Assembly (NCBI GenBank): GCA_036660615.1
Contig: JAVXAG010000096.1
Location: forward strand, 1 to 6,852
DNA length: 6,852 nucleotides
Direction: 5' to 3'
Origin: JAVXAG01 sp036660615
Lineage (GTDB): Bacteria > Bacillota > Clostridia > Peptostreptococcales > Anaerovoracaceae
Shown: positions 1-6,270 of the stretch, piece by piece
Numbering within the stretch: the stretch's first letter is position 1
Layout of the letters: the number at the start of each line of letters is the position of its first letter
Notes under the pieces: model-generated
The model's database searches: none
Seen by the model: only the letters and a program-made list of their open reading frames with translations
What the model was told of the DNA's origin: nothing
Translations under genes and position numbers: made by a program

Positions 1-626
1 CAACCGCAACTCTTTAATTGGTCTACAAGAGATTTGACTGCCATACGGAAAACACTGCAATCTCCAACAATTCCAGAATAATCCGCCCATAATTTATCTA
101 TTATTTCTTCTGCCGATACTGGTGCACCCTTTCTATATACGCAAAAAGCAAATATCTCTTTAGCTTTTGCTGACTTGAACTTTATTGGAATATCATCAAT
201 AAAGACATCAAATTCTCCAAATGTGTGGCAATACACTCTGTTCTTCAATCTTCTTTTCATTAGTTTAGCTCTTGAGAGAACGTCTTCTATATCTTCTTTA
301 TCATATGGTTTAAAAACTATATAGTCTATTTTCTTTCTTATTGCCTCTACTGCTGCACTGGTGTGCGATGTAACAAATATGACTAGCATATCCGATCTAA
401 TTTCCCTCAATTTATCAAAAAGCTCAAGTCCGTTCATATCCGGCATCTCAATATCCAACACAGCAAAGTCCACCGTATTGTACTTTGCGTATTCTAACGC
501 TCCAAGGGCAGAAGTGAATTTGCCCACAATTTGAATGTCGGGAACATTAGCACATTCTATTTCAAATCCTTGCAATTCAATTATGTTATCATCTACTAAT
601 ATCGTTTTCATTCCTTGATTTTCCAT
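1..626 (-). CDS. Response regulator, receiver plus winged-helix/SARP-type output (partial, runs off left edge)
   Basis: The visible 208 residues are the N-terminal part of a cytoplasmic two-component response regulator. Residues 6-120 form a receiver domain: acidic pair D12/D13, phospho-acceptor D58 in VLDIEMPDMNG, switch T86, and K106 in the FKP motif. From about residue 131 a second domain starts with CHTFGEFDVFIDD, followed by KSAKAKEIFAF and an EEIIDKLW segment. This matches the OmpR-like winged helix that precedes a BTAD domain in SARP-type regulators of Clostridia; any BTAD part lies outside the window. I chose ATG at 626 because AGGAA lies about 10 bases upstream. The internal ATG at 611 (MKTILVDDN) has AAGGA directly abutting it, which is too close. 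The gene overlaps the kinase stop by 38 bases, so translational coupling and cognate pairing are likely. Family assignment is firm; the regulated genes are unknown. Confidence 0.88.
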   Translation of the reverse strand, partial: MENQGMKTILVDDNIIELQGFEIECANVPDIQIVGKFTSALGALEYAKYNTVDFAVLDIEMPDMNGLELFDKLREIRSDMLVIFVTSHTSAAVEAIRKKIDYIVFKPYDKEDIEDVLSRAKLMKRRLKNRVYCHTFGEFDVFIDDIPIKFKSAKAKEIFAFCVYRKGAPVSAEEIIDKLWADYSGIVGDCSVFRMAVKSLVDQLKSCG

Positions 627-1319
627 TTTCTAAATTTCCTAGTTCCTTTCTTAATCTAACTGTTACCTTAGTTCCTTTCATTGGAATACTACTAATAATC
701 AACTCATTTTCTCCAAAGAAAGATAACCGTTCTCTTATATTCTCCAAGGCAGTGGACTTTTGGTTATCGCTAGTCTCTGTTCTTGAATCATACCCTAACC
801 CGTCATCCTGAATAGTTATCACATTAAAAGCTTCTTCAACAGTTGTCCTTATGTTCAAAGTTCCTCCGTCTTTGCTCTTTTCAATGCCATGTTTAATCGC
901 ATTTTCTACAATCGGCTGTATTGTAAGAACAGGTATATAAAAATCATCGGTTTCTATGTCTATGACCACTCTAAGCTTGTCGCCAAGGGTTATTTTCTTC
1001 ATATCAATATATGCATTTATTGTTTTCATTTCTTCACTAAATTTGACTAATCCGGATCCTGTTCCACTATTGTCTGTTTTATATCTCAGATACTTGGAAA
1101 AATCCCCTATCATTTTATATGCATCATCAGGGTTGGTTTTTATCAACACTCTAATTGTATTCATAATATGATAGAAAAAATGGCTTTCTATTTGAGTTAC
1201 TAATAACTTGTTAGTTGCTTGCTCAGCTTTTTTGCTGTTTATCTCGCTTTCCAATTCGCTTTCCACAAACTCCGTTATTATTGACTTCCCTACATATAAT
1301 ATGTATATATAAAATGTGA
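589..1319 (-). CDS. Sensor histidine kinase, C-terminal part (His_kinase + HATPase_c), cut by assembly gap
   Basis: This is the cytoplasmic catalytic part of a membrane sensor kinase of the LytS/YpdA type (His_kinase PF06580 plus HATPase_c). It should phosphorylate the overlapping response regulator. The frame stays open to the N run. The first residues (YIYILYVGKSIITEF) look like the end of a last membrane helix, followed by a charged linker helix (ESELESEINSKKAEQ). The phospho-accepting histidine is in QIESHFFYHIMNTI (His codon 1180-1182); the usual motif is NPHFLFN, so several flanking residues differ. ATP-binding motifs are intact: N-box PIVENAIKHG, G1 DDGLGYD, the LENIRERL helix (usual GLENIRERL, here TALENIRERL), and G2 MKGTKVTV. 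A GTG at 1266 could be read as a start, but it lies mid-protein and lacks a good ribosome site. I treat this as the same gene as 1420-2120. Confidence 0.88.
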
Positions 1320-1419
1320 NNNNNNNNNNNNNNNNNNNNNNNNNNNNNNNNNNNNNNNNNNNNNNNNNNNNNNNNNNNNNNNNNNNNNNNNNNNNNNNNN
1401 NNNNNNNNNNNNNNNNNNN
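1320..1419. other. Assembly gap of 100 N inside the sensor kinase gene
   Basis: Exactly 100 undetermined bases, a size commonly used as a placeholder for a scaffold gap of unknown length. The flanking kinase halves are in different minus-strand frames when 100 is taken literally (codon phase 0 on the right, phase 1 on the left). A seven-helix membrane domain also needs well over 33 residues between them. The missing DNA therefore probably encodes membrane helices 4-7 of the kinase and is longer than 100 bases. Reading either frame through the N run gives artefactual tails. Confidence 0.95.
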
Positions 1420-2120
1420 AATAATGCATTGTCCACTATAAATCTAAACACCAAATTATCTGAAATAATAAATATCCCTGTAAGAATAACAAAAAGTGCA
1501 AACCAAACTAGCCCTTTGGTTCTACGCCCCCGTCTAATTTTTACTATAGAAATCAGTGCAAAACTTATTCCTACAAATATTATTCCAATGCAAAGTAAAA
1601 ACTTGAATATGTCTCTTGACAATAATCCCGTTTCAATTTGGCTTCGAGTGCCATAAATAATATTGTTTATAAACGTAGAGTAAACCTTGTATTTAGAAGT
1701 AACTTCGACGGTCAGCTCTTTTCCATTGCTCTCTAGTGGCAAATCTATAATGTTCCTATACTTTGGTGGAGCAGTCTCAAACCACTGTCCATCTGGTTTA
1801 TCATACTTATATAATTCTTCTCCATCGAGTAAAACCCTAACCTTTTGGTAGTAGCTACGAAAAGAAATAGCAAGTGGTTTATCAAATTCACTAGGCAATG
1901 TCTTTTTTATAATGAAAGGCACATTTGTTTTAGTTTCTATGACTAATGGAATTTCAACTGATTCATTGTCTATTGTCCTCCATCCACCGTCGAAGTCCTT
2001 ATAGTTGTGATCAAAATAGCTAACTGATCCGCTAAAAAGCAAACAACACAATAGCATTATTGCTATAAAAATCAAAAATGTAATCACTATATTTCTAATT
2101 ATTTTCTCTTGCTGATGCAT
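1420..2120 (-). CDS. Sensor histidine kinase, N-terminal part (extracellular sensor domain and first 7TM helices)
   Basis: These 233 residues are the sensing half of the split kinase. Residues 10-29 are a membrane helix (ITFLIFIAIMLLCCLLF). Residues 34-168 are an extracytoplasmic beta-rich domain with GGWRTID, an LDGEELYKYD turn and an LTVEVTSKY strand, the layout of the carbohydrate-binding-like ectodomain of 7TMR-DISM kinases. Helices follow at 171-193 and 203-219, and a further one begins near 224 at the gap. The start is ATG 2120, with GGGGA eight bases upstream. An in-frame GTG at 2135 would add five residues but has a poorer site. A sigma-A-like promoter lies about 30 bases upstream. 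The ligand is unknown; a sugar or cell-envelope fragment would suit the fold but is inference. The gene is divergent from the GGDEF gene. Confidence 0.82.
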
Positions 2121-2155
2121 GGCATTTGTCCCCACTTATCCGTAATATATCTACA

Positions 2156-2185
2156 ATTATACACTAAAATTACTTGAAAATACAA
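2156..2185 (-). promoter_or_regulatory. Sigma-A-type promoter for the sensor kinase/response regulator operon
   Basis: Read on the minus strand, TTGTAT (2185-2180) is followed by an 18-base spacer and a perfect TATAAT (2161-2156), preceded by GTG. The predicted start near 2149 gives a leader of about 30 bases before ATG 2120. The -10 is perfect but the -35 matches only three of six positions, which would suit a regulated promoter. Confidence 0.55.
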
Positions 2186-2190
2186 ACTTC

Positions 2191-2219
2191 TTTTAATTGC
2201 AACTTTTTTATGGTAAACT
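2191..2219 (+). promoter_or_regulatory. Possible weak promoter for the GGDEF gene (extended -10)
   Basis: TGGTAAACT (2211-2219) resembles an extended -10 (TGn plus TAAACT, four of six to consensus). TTTTAA 17 bases upstream is a poor -35. An alternative is TTGCAA (2197-2202), 16 bases, TAAATA (2219-2224). Neither is convincing, but the gene is divergent and must have a promoter in this short region. Confidence 0.3.
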
Positions 2220-2236
2220 AAATAGATTAGTAATCA

Positions 2237-2258
2237 AATAATTCTTTTAAGAATTATT
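2237..2258. repeat. 10-bp inverted repeat in the leader of the GGDEF gene
   Basis: AATAATTCTT (2237-2246) and AAGAATTATT (2249-2258) are perfect reverse complements separated by TT. The element lies between the candidate promoter and the ribosome site (AGGAG, 2270-2274) of the GGDEF gene. It could be an operator for a dimeric regulator or an AT-rich leader hairpin. No U-run follows closely enough to make it an obvious terminator. Confidence 0.6.
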
Positions 2259-2282
2259 GATAATTTTTTAGGAGTAAAATTA

Positions 2283-3884
2283 ATGAGTATATTATCCATT
2301 CTTTCAATTATAATATATACATCCTTTTTCATAGGCGCAATAATTATGTTAACCGCTGAACGAAAAAGTATTTTGAATTTATCCGCAAGTGGAGTCCTGA
2401 TCAGCTTAGGTTGGTGGTCTTTTTGCAATTCTTTTTTCTTTGCTGCCACCACTCTAGAACAGGCATGGTTTTGGCATAAATTAAGTTCTTTCGGTTGGTG
2501 TGGTTTTGTAATATTAACGACATATTATTTCATAGTGCTTACAGATTACAATCGACATGTCTTTGCATGGTGGCAAAAAGCTCTGTTTTTCGCACCAACT
2601 ATTATCTTACTTTTAGAAAATCTTCTTGGCAAAACAACTTCACTGGCACAAAACATAGTAATGTCAACAAATGGTTGGGGTTGGACATATGAAAATTCTG
2701 TCACTTCATTTTGGTTGTGGGCATATTTATTATACGTCATAGTTTATTTTTCATTTGCCTTCTATCTGTTATCGCTATGGTCTAAGAGCGTAAAACACAA
2801 GATGAAAAAAGAAATGGCAATCAAATTTATTGTTTTAGATGTAGTAACGATTTTTTTAGGGGTTATAACTGACGTTATAATGCCACTATCAATTCCTATC
2901 CTACCTGCCCTAGCAAGTGTTTTTACTGCTATCTTTGGGTTAGGCTATTTCGGAATTATTTATAGATATGATTTATTCAATATAGATTTAGTTATTTCCG
3001 CAGATGATATTTTGCAGACCAGTAGCAACTCCCTATTTGTTATCGATGAAAACCTAGAAGTATTAAAATGCAATCGCGCTGTATACAGCATATTTGGCTA
3101 CAAAAAAGGCGAACTCCTCGGCATCAATTTTATGAAACTGCTGGCAAACAAAATCGATTTTGGCAAGTTATTTGTTGGAAAAGCTATAAATGACTTGGAA
3201 GTCAAGATGATATGTAAAGACAAAACCGTCAAAACAGTCTTGATTTCTGCATCTATGGCGGAAGACAAGCATCACAATTTTTTATGTATCATCATTTCAT
3301 GTCAAGATATTTCTAGACAAGTGAAAATACTTGACCAGCTTGAAATTGAACGTGTAAAGTATAAAAAACTGGCTAATGACTACCAAAAACTTGCCTACTA
3401 TGATCCTTTGACTGGCTTACCTAACCGCCGACATTTCTTTGATGAATTGAATGATTTTGAAAAGCAATATCAACTTGAGAAAAAGGACTTTGCAGTTATA
3501 TTTTTGGACTTGGATAACTTTAAACATGCCAATGATATTTATGGTCATAAAGGTGGAGATGCATTACTAAAAGGCGCTGCATACAAGTTGAGCTGCTGCC
3601 TTGATAACAATGAATTTTTGTCTAGACTTGGTGGTGATGAATTCACTATTATTATGCCATACTCATCTATTGATGACATAACGAGAAAGCTAAAAAGAAT
3701 CAGTGGTGAATTTAAAAAGCCGTTTCTATTTGATGGCAATTCTCATGAAATCGGTATATCTGCTGGATATGGGGTCTTTTCAGAGATTAATGATTTGGAT
3801 AGATTAGTGCAAAAAGCCGATGATGAAATGTACTATAATAAAAGCCATAAGGTTAAACTATGTCGAGATATGTTTTCCACCTAA
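2283..3884 (+). CDS. Membrane diguanylate cyclase: 7TM sensor, PAS, GGDEF
   Basis: A 533-residue inner-membrane protein predicted to make cyclic di-GMP from two GTP. Seven hydrophobic segments fill residues 4-225 (about 4-22, 31-53, 68-87, 98-113, 143-166, 182-199, 203-226), resembling the histidine-kinase 7TM N-terminal domain (PF16927). Residues 240-345 are a PAS domain (SSNSLFVIDENLEVLKCN, then FGYKKGELLG), and a helical linker runs from 345 to 370. The cyclase domain (370-525) opens with DPLTGLPNRR. It has D409, N417 and D426 at the positions for metal and guanine binding, the active loop GGDEF at 450-454, and the closing ADDEMYYNK, so it should be active. The inhibitory I-site is missing: RxxD is replaced by DNNE five residues before GGDEF. 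ATG 2283 has AGGAG at an 8-base spacing. No EAL or HD-GYP domain is present. The gene is monocistronic and ends at a strong terminator. The signal sensed is unknown. Confidence 0.93.
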   Translation: MSILSILSIIIYTSFFIGAIIMLTAERKSILNLSASGVLISLGWWSFCNSFFFAATTLEQAWFWHKLSSFGWCGFVILTTYYFIVLTDYNRHVFAWWQKALFFAPTIILLLENLLGKTTSLAQNIVMSTNGWGWTYENSVTSFWLWAYLLYVIVYFSFAFYLLSLWSKSVKHKMKKEMAIKFIVLDVVTIFLGVITDVIMPLSIPILPALASVFTAIFGLGYFGIIYRYDLFNIDLVISADDILQTSSNSLFVIDENLEVLKCNRAVYSIFGYKKGELLGINFMKLLANKIDFGKLFVGKAINDLEVKMICKDKTVKTVLISASMAEDKHHNFLCIIISCQDISRQVKILDQLEIERVKYKKLANDYQKLAYYDPLTGLPNRRHFFDELNDFEKQYQLEKKDFAVIFLDLDNFKHANDIYGHKGGDALLKGAAYKLSCCLDNNEFLSRLGGDEFTIIMPYSSIDDITRKLKRISGEFKKPFLFDGNSHEIGISAGYGVFSEINDLDRLVQKADDEMYYNKSHKVKLCRDMFST

Positions 3885-3899
3885 TATTTATTTAACATT

Positions 3900-3948
3900 A
3901 AAAAAGGCACAAACCTTGATATTTTAAAAAGGTTCGTGCCTGTTTTTT
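3900..3948. terminator. Bidirectional intrinsic terminator between convergent genes
   Basis: AGGCACAAACCTT (3905-3917) pairs with AAGGTTCGTGCCT (3929-3941) over 12 of 13 positions, with one A-C mismatch and an 11-base AT-rich loop. On the plus strand T3943-3948 follows, ending the GGDEF gene. On the minus strand the A run at 3900-3905 becomes a U-run, ending the RidA-repeat gene that stops at 3959. One hairpin serves both converging genes. Confidence 0.92.
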
Positions 3949-3958
3949 AATTGCTATT

Positions 3959-5227
3959 TTATACTAATGGAGGTGTGCCTTCAACGTTTGCAACAACTGC
4001 ATCAATTTGGATTAAAGCATTTTTAGGTAAATCTGCTACTCCAATTGTTCTACGTGCTGGAACTCCACCTGGGAAGAATGTTGCATAAGCTTTCTCAACT
4101 GCATCCATGTCTTCAATGTTTTTAAGGAAAACGTTTACTTTGACTACATCTTCAATAACGTGGTCAACGCTTTCTATAATTGCCTTTATATTTTTTAGGC
4201 ACTGTTCGGCTTGTTTTTCTACTCCTCCAGCAACGATTTCGCCAGTTTTAGGATCTAATGGCAATTGAGCTGAAAGGTTGTTGTAATGTGAAAACGCTAC
4301 TGTTTGTGATGATACAGGGCATTTTGGTGCGTTTTCTGTATTGTTTGCCTCTATAATAAGTCCATGTCTATCTTCAACAGCTTGTGGTGGTGTGCCGTCG
4401 CCATGTGATACTACTGCTTCGATTTGTACCAAAGCGCCCATTGGCAATGCTGCTACTGCTACTGTTGTTCTAGCTGGGAAATATGCTACTGCTCTTGCAA
4501 TTGCTGAATCTGGGAAGAATGTTGTATAAACTTCGTTTACTGCTTCAATGTCTGAAAGGTCTTTTAGGAATACAGTAATTTTGACAATATCGTCAAAAGG
4601 AACGTCTATGCTTTCTAATATTGCTTTGATATTCTTTAGGCACTGTGCTGTCTGCTCTTTTACTCCACCTTCAACTAATCTACCTGCTTTTGGATCGATA
4701 GGTAGTTGTGCTGAAAGGTTGTTGTAATGTGAAAAAGCTACTGACTGTGCTGACAAAGTACTCATTGGAGCATTTGCTGTGTTGTTTGTAAGCTTTATTA
4801 GATCTCCTGATTGTGGCGCATTTGGAATTGTTCCCTCGCCATTTGAAACTACTGCTTCAACTTGTACCAAAGCATCCATTGGCAAAGCTACAACTGCTAC
4901 AGTTGTCTTTGATGGAACATAGGTTGGGAAGAATGTTTTGTAAACCTGATCTACCGCATCCATGTCTTTGATATTCTTAACAAATACAGTGATTCTAACA
5001 ATATCGCTCATAACATGGTCGATACTGTCAACAATTGCCTTAATATTTTTAAAGCACTGTTCAGCCTGTTCTTTTACTCCGCCAGATACCAATTTACCTG
5101 ATTTTGGATCCATAGGTAATTGAGCTGAAATATGATTGTAATGTGAAAAGGCTACAGTCTGTGAATGTAAAGAACTTTTCGGTGCAATTTCCGTATTTCT
5201 TGCTAATACAGTGTTGTCGTTATTCAT
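3959..5227 (-). CDS. Triple-domain RidA/YjgF/UK114 family protein (covalent pseudotrimer)
   Basis: The 422 residues consist of three tandem RidA-like modules (about 3-131, 143-278, 291-417). RidA is normally a homotrimer of about 130-residue subunits that hydrolyses reactive enamines/imines from PLP enzymes, with active sites between subunits, so this chain could fold as one trimer. Each module repeats xSxQxVAFSHYN, SAQLPxDP, QCxKNIKAI, a TFFP segment and an LPxxALxQ strand. Compared with E. coli RidA (alignment from memory), Y17 becomes H, S, S; N88 becomes D93, N231, E378; R105 becomes K107, R253, R392; E120 becomes Q in all three; and the G of SGQ becomes A. Module 2 is closest to canonical and has about 8 extra residues after TFFP. 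Deaminase activity is therefore doubtful. ATG 5227 has AGAGGAG at a good spacing and a perfect promoter. The gene is visibly richer in G+C than its neighbours, consistent with high expression. Fold confidence is high; reaction unknown. Confidence 0.92.
   Translation of the reverse strand: MNNDNTVLARNTEIAPKSSLHSQTVAFSHYNHISAQLPMDPKSGKLVSGGVKEQAEQCFKNIKAIVDSIDHVMSDIVRITVFVKNIKDMDAVDQVYKTFFPTYVPSKTTVAVVALPMDALVQVEAVVSNGEGTIPNAPQSGDLIKLTNNTANAPMSTLSAQSVAFSHYNNLSAQLPIDPKAGRLVEGGVKEQTAQCLKNIKAILESIDVPFDDIVKITVFLKDLSDIEAVNEVYTTFFPDSAIARAVAYFPARTTVAVAALPMGALVQIEAVVSHGDGTPPQAVEDRHGLIIEANNTENAPKCPVSSQTVAFSHYNNLSAQLPLDPKTGEIVAGGVEKQAEQCLKNIKAIIESVDHVIEDVVKVNVFLKNIEDMDAVEKAYATFFPGGVPARRTIGVADLPKNALIQIDAVVANVEGTPPLV
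4269..5149 (-). repeat. DNA-level direct repeats marking the three RidA modules
   Basis: The segment encoding FSHYNxxSAQ is conserved at base level. 4269-4294 and 4710-4735 are identical over 26 bases, and 5124-5149 is the same except for a few positions. The periods are 441 and 414 bases, matching module lengths of 147 and 138 residues. This supports internal duplication of one ancestral RidA gene; modules 2 and 3 share the longest identical stretch noticed. Confidence 0.85.
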
Positions 5228-5272
5228 ATTAGTATTCTCCTCTTTTAAAATTATTTTTTTAGATATATATAA

Positions 5273-5295
5273 CGGGAGAATTATAATCTATCCCG
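5273..5295. promoter_or_regulatory. 23-bp inverted repeat over the -10 box of the RidA-repeat promoter (candidate operator)
   Basis: CGGGA (5273-5277) and TCCCG (5291-5295) are perfect arms around the palindromic ATTATAAT containing the -10 box. The inner bases AGA/TCT also pair if one base is bulged. G/C-rich arms stand out in this AT-rich intergenic region. Its position would block RNA polymerase, so a repressor site is the simplest reading. I do not recognise the regulator. Confidence 0.55.
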
Positions 5296-5308
5296 CGACT
5301 ATTGTCAA
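5280..5308 (-). promoter_or_regulatory. Perfect consensus sigma-A promoter of the RidA-repeat gene
   Basis: On the minus strand TTGACA (5308-5303), a 17-base spacer and TATAAT (5285-5280) match the consensus at all twelve positions with ideal spacing. The predicted start near 5273 gives a leader of about 46 bases, containing AGAGGAG (5243-5237) before ATG 5227. Such a promoter predicts strong transcription unless repressed through the overlapping inverted repeat. Confidence 0.9.
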
Positions 5309-5323
5309 CAGCTTTTAGGGAAA

Positions 5324-5335
5324 CAGTTATAACTG
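5324..5335. repeat. Perfect 12-bp palindrome between the MBL stop and the RidA-repeat promoter
   Basis: CAGTTATAACTG is fully self-complementary. It lies two bases after the MBL stop codon (5339-5337), centred about 56 bases upstream of the predicted RidA-repeat transcript start, where an activator or second operator could sit. No T-run follows, so it is not a terminator for the MBL gene. Chance occurrence in AT-rich DNA is possible. Confidence 0.45.
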
Positions 5336-5336
5336 G

Positions 5337-6107
5337 TTACAGCCATATTGCCCAATCACCATAATCAAACACTCCACTTCCATGTTTAAGCTTTCCTTCT
5401 TCTTTGATTTTATACAAAGCATCTCTCATTCTAATAATTATTTCTTGTTGAATGTCAAGGGAATGGTGCGCCGGAAATACCTTTGTAACATTGAGGATGG
5501 CTAAGGTTTCCAGTGAATTCAAATAGGCTTCTGGATCTGTAGATGGGTAATATGCAAACAGGGTATCTTTGTATATCAAATCCCCAGTAAACAAATATCC
5601 TCGTTCCTCTTCATAAAAACACATATGCCCTGGTGAATGACCAGGTGTATGGATTATCCTCACTTCTCTGTTGCCAAGATCAATGGTTTCCCCGCCAAAT
5701 AACACTTTTGTTGGAGTCCCCTGAAAAAATTCATAATTATTTACGTCGTATCCTTCTGGCAGATTGCAACGATCCACAACCATCTCTCGAATAGTTTCAA
5801 TAGAAAGTGGAAACTGACCATTTAGCCAAATAAGTTCCTCTTTGTGGGCATAAAAATCAGGGAAGTATTTATGTCCTCCTATATGATCCCAGTGAATATG
5901 GGTTGCTATAACGGTTATTGGTTTGTCTGTCAGTGTTTTTACTATGTCAAAGATATTGCATATGCCAAGACCAGTGTCTATAAGCAAGCTGCGGTCTTTT
6001 CCGTTTATAAGGTAACAGTGGGTTTCCTCCCAATGTTGATATTCACTTATTATATATGTTTCTTCATCAATTTGATCTATAGTAAACCAATCATTTGTTT
6101 TAGTCAT
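5337..6107 (-). CDS. MBL-fold (metallo-beta-lactamase superfamily) metallohydrolase
   Basis: A 256-residue cytoplasmic hydrolase, with no signal peptide, of the glyoxalase-II-like branch of the MBL superfamily. All two-metal ligands are visible: H70, H72, D74 and H75 in THIHWDHIGG, H157 in HTPGHSPGH, D176 in FTGDLIY, and H214 in FPAHH. LLIDTG near residue 42 is the usual early strand motif, and FDYGDWAIW closes the chain. The family hydrolyses thioesters, lactones, phosphodiesters and other bonds. The sequence alone does not fix the substrate, and nothing specifically indicates a true beta-lactamase. I chose ATG 6107, which has AAGGAGAG seven bases upstream. The in-frame TTG at 6125 would place that ribosome site inside the coding region. 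The gene has its own promoter. No terminator separates it from the RidA-repeat gene 109 bases downstream, so some read-through is possible. Confidence 0.92.
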   Translation of the reverse strand: MTKTNDWFTIDQIDEETYIISEYQHWEETHCYLINGKDRSLLIDTGLGICNIFDIVKTLTDKPITVIATHIHWDHIGGHKYFPDFYAHKEELIWLNGQFPLSIETIREMVVDRCNLPEGYDVNNYEFFQGTPTKVLFGGETIDLGNREVRIIHTPGHSPGHMCFYEEERGYLFTGDLIYKDTLFAYYPSTDPEAYLNSLETLAILNVTKVFPAHHSLDIQQEIIIRMRDALYKIKEEGKLKHGSGVFDYGDWAIWL

Positions 6108-6128
6108 TTTTTCTCTCCTTTTCAAATC

Positions 6129-6155
6129 AACCTATTTCACACATTTAGATAGGTT
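6129..6155. promoter_or_regulatory. 7-bp inverted repeat at the transcript start of the MBL gene (candidate operator)
   Basis: AACCTAT (6129-6135) and ATAGGTT (6149-6155) are perfect reverse complements with a 13-base spacer. They cover the predicted transcript start and early leader of the MBL gene. The spacing suits a dimeric helix-turn-helix repressor; an RNA hairpin is the alternative. Confidence 0.5.
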
Positions 6156-6169
6156 ATATTATACTATCT
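6147..6169. promoter_or_regulatory. 23-bp inverted repeat over the -10 box of the MBL promoter
   Basis: AGATAG (6147-6152) and CTATCT (6164-6169) are perfect arms flanking the -10 region. The element has the same total length and position as the one on the RidA-repeat promoter, although the arms differ. It shares ATAG with the neighbouring repeat, so only one of the two may be real. Confidence 0.4.
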
Positions 6170-6188
6170 TTTGGACCATAACTGTAAA
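6158..6188 (-). promoter_or_regulatory. Promoter of the MBL hydrolase gene
   Basis: On the minus strand TTTACA (6188-6183), a 19-base spacer and a perfect TATAAT (6163-6158) give a start near 6151 and a leader of about 44 bases. The spacer is two bases longer than optimal, seen in some activator-dependent promoters. Confidence 0.5.
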
Positions 6189-6270
6189 CAAAGTTCTTAT
6201 TTTCTCTACTCTTTAATATGGACACAAATTCTCCTAAGCTGTCGCCTTTTAAGATTTACCCAGAAACACA

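Noticed and set aside
956..1171. Plus-strand open frame opposite the kinase
   Set aside because: It is antisense to the kinase dimerisation/ATPase region, with no start signals; its hydrophobic product is a reverse-complement artefact.
1290..1429. Apparent continuation of the N-terminal kinase frame through the N run
   Set aside because: The residues after the N run (SHFIYTYYM) belong to the wrong frame; the true frame on that side is the one ending at 589.
6108..6125. Longer MBL start at TTG 6125
   Set aside because: It would place the strong AAGGAGAG ribosome site inside the coding region; ATG 6107 is positioned correctly for that site.
5844..6152. Plus-strand open frame of 102 codons opposite the MBL gene
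   Set aside because: It is antisense to a gene with all family motifs, lacks its own ribosome site, and its hydrophobic, aromatic-rich product is typical of an antisense shadow.
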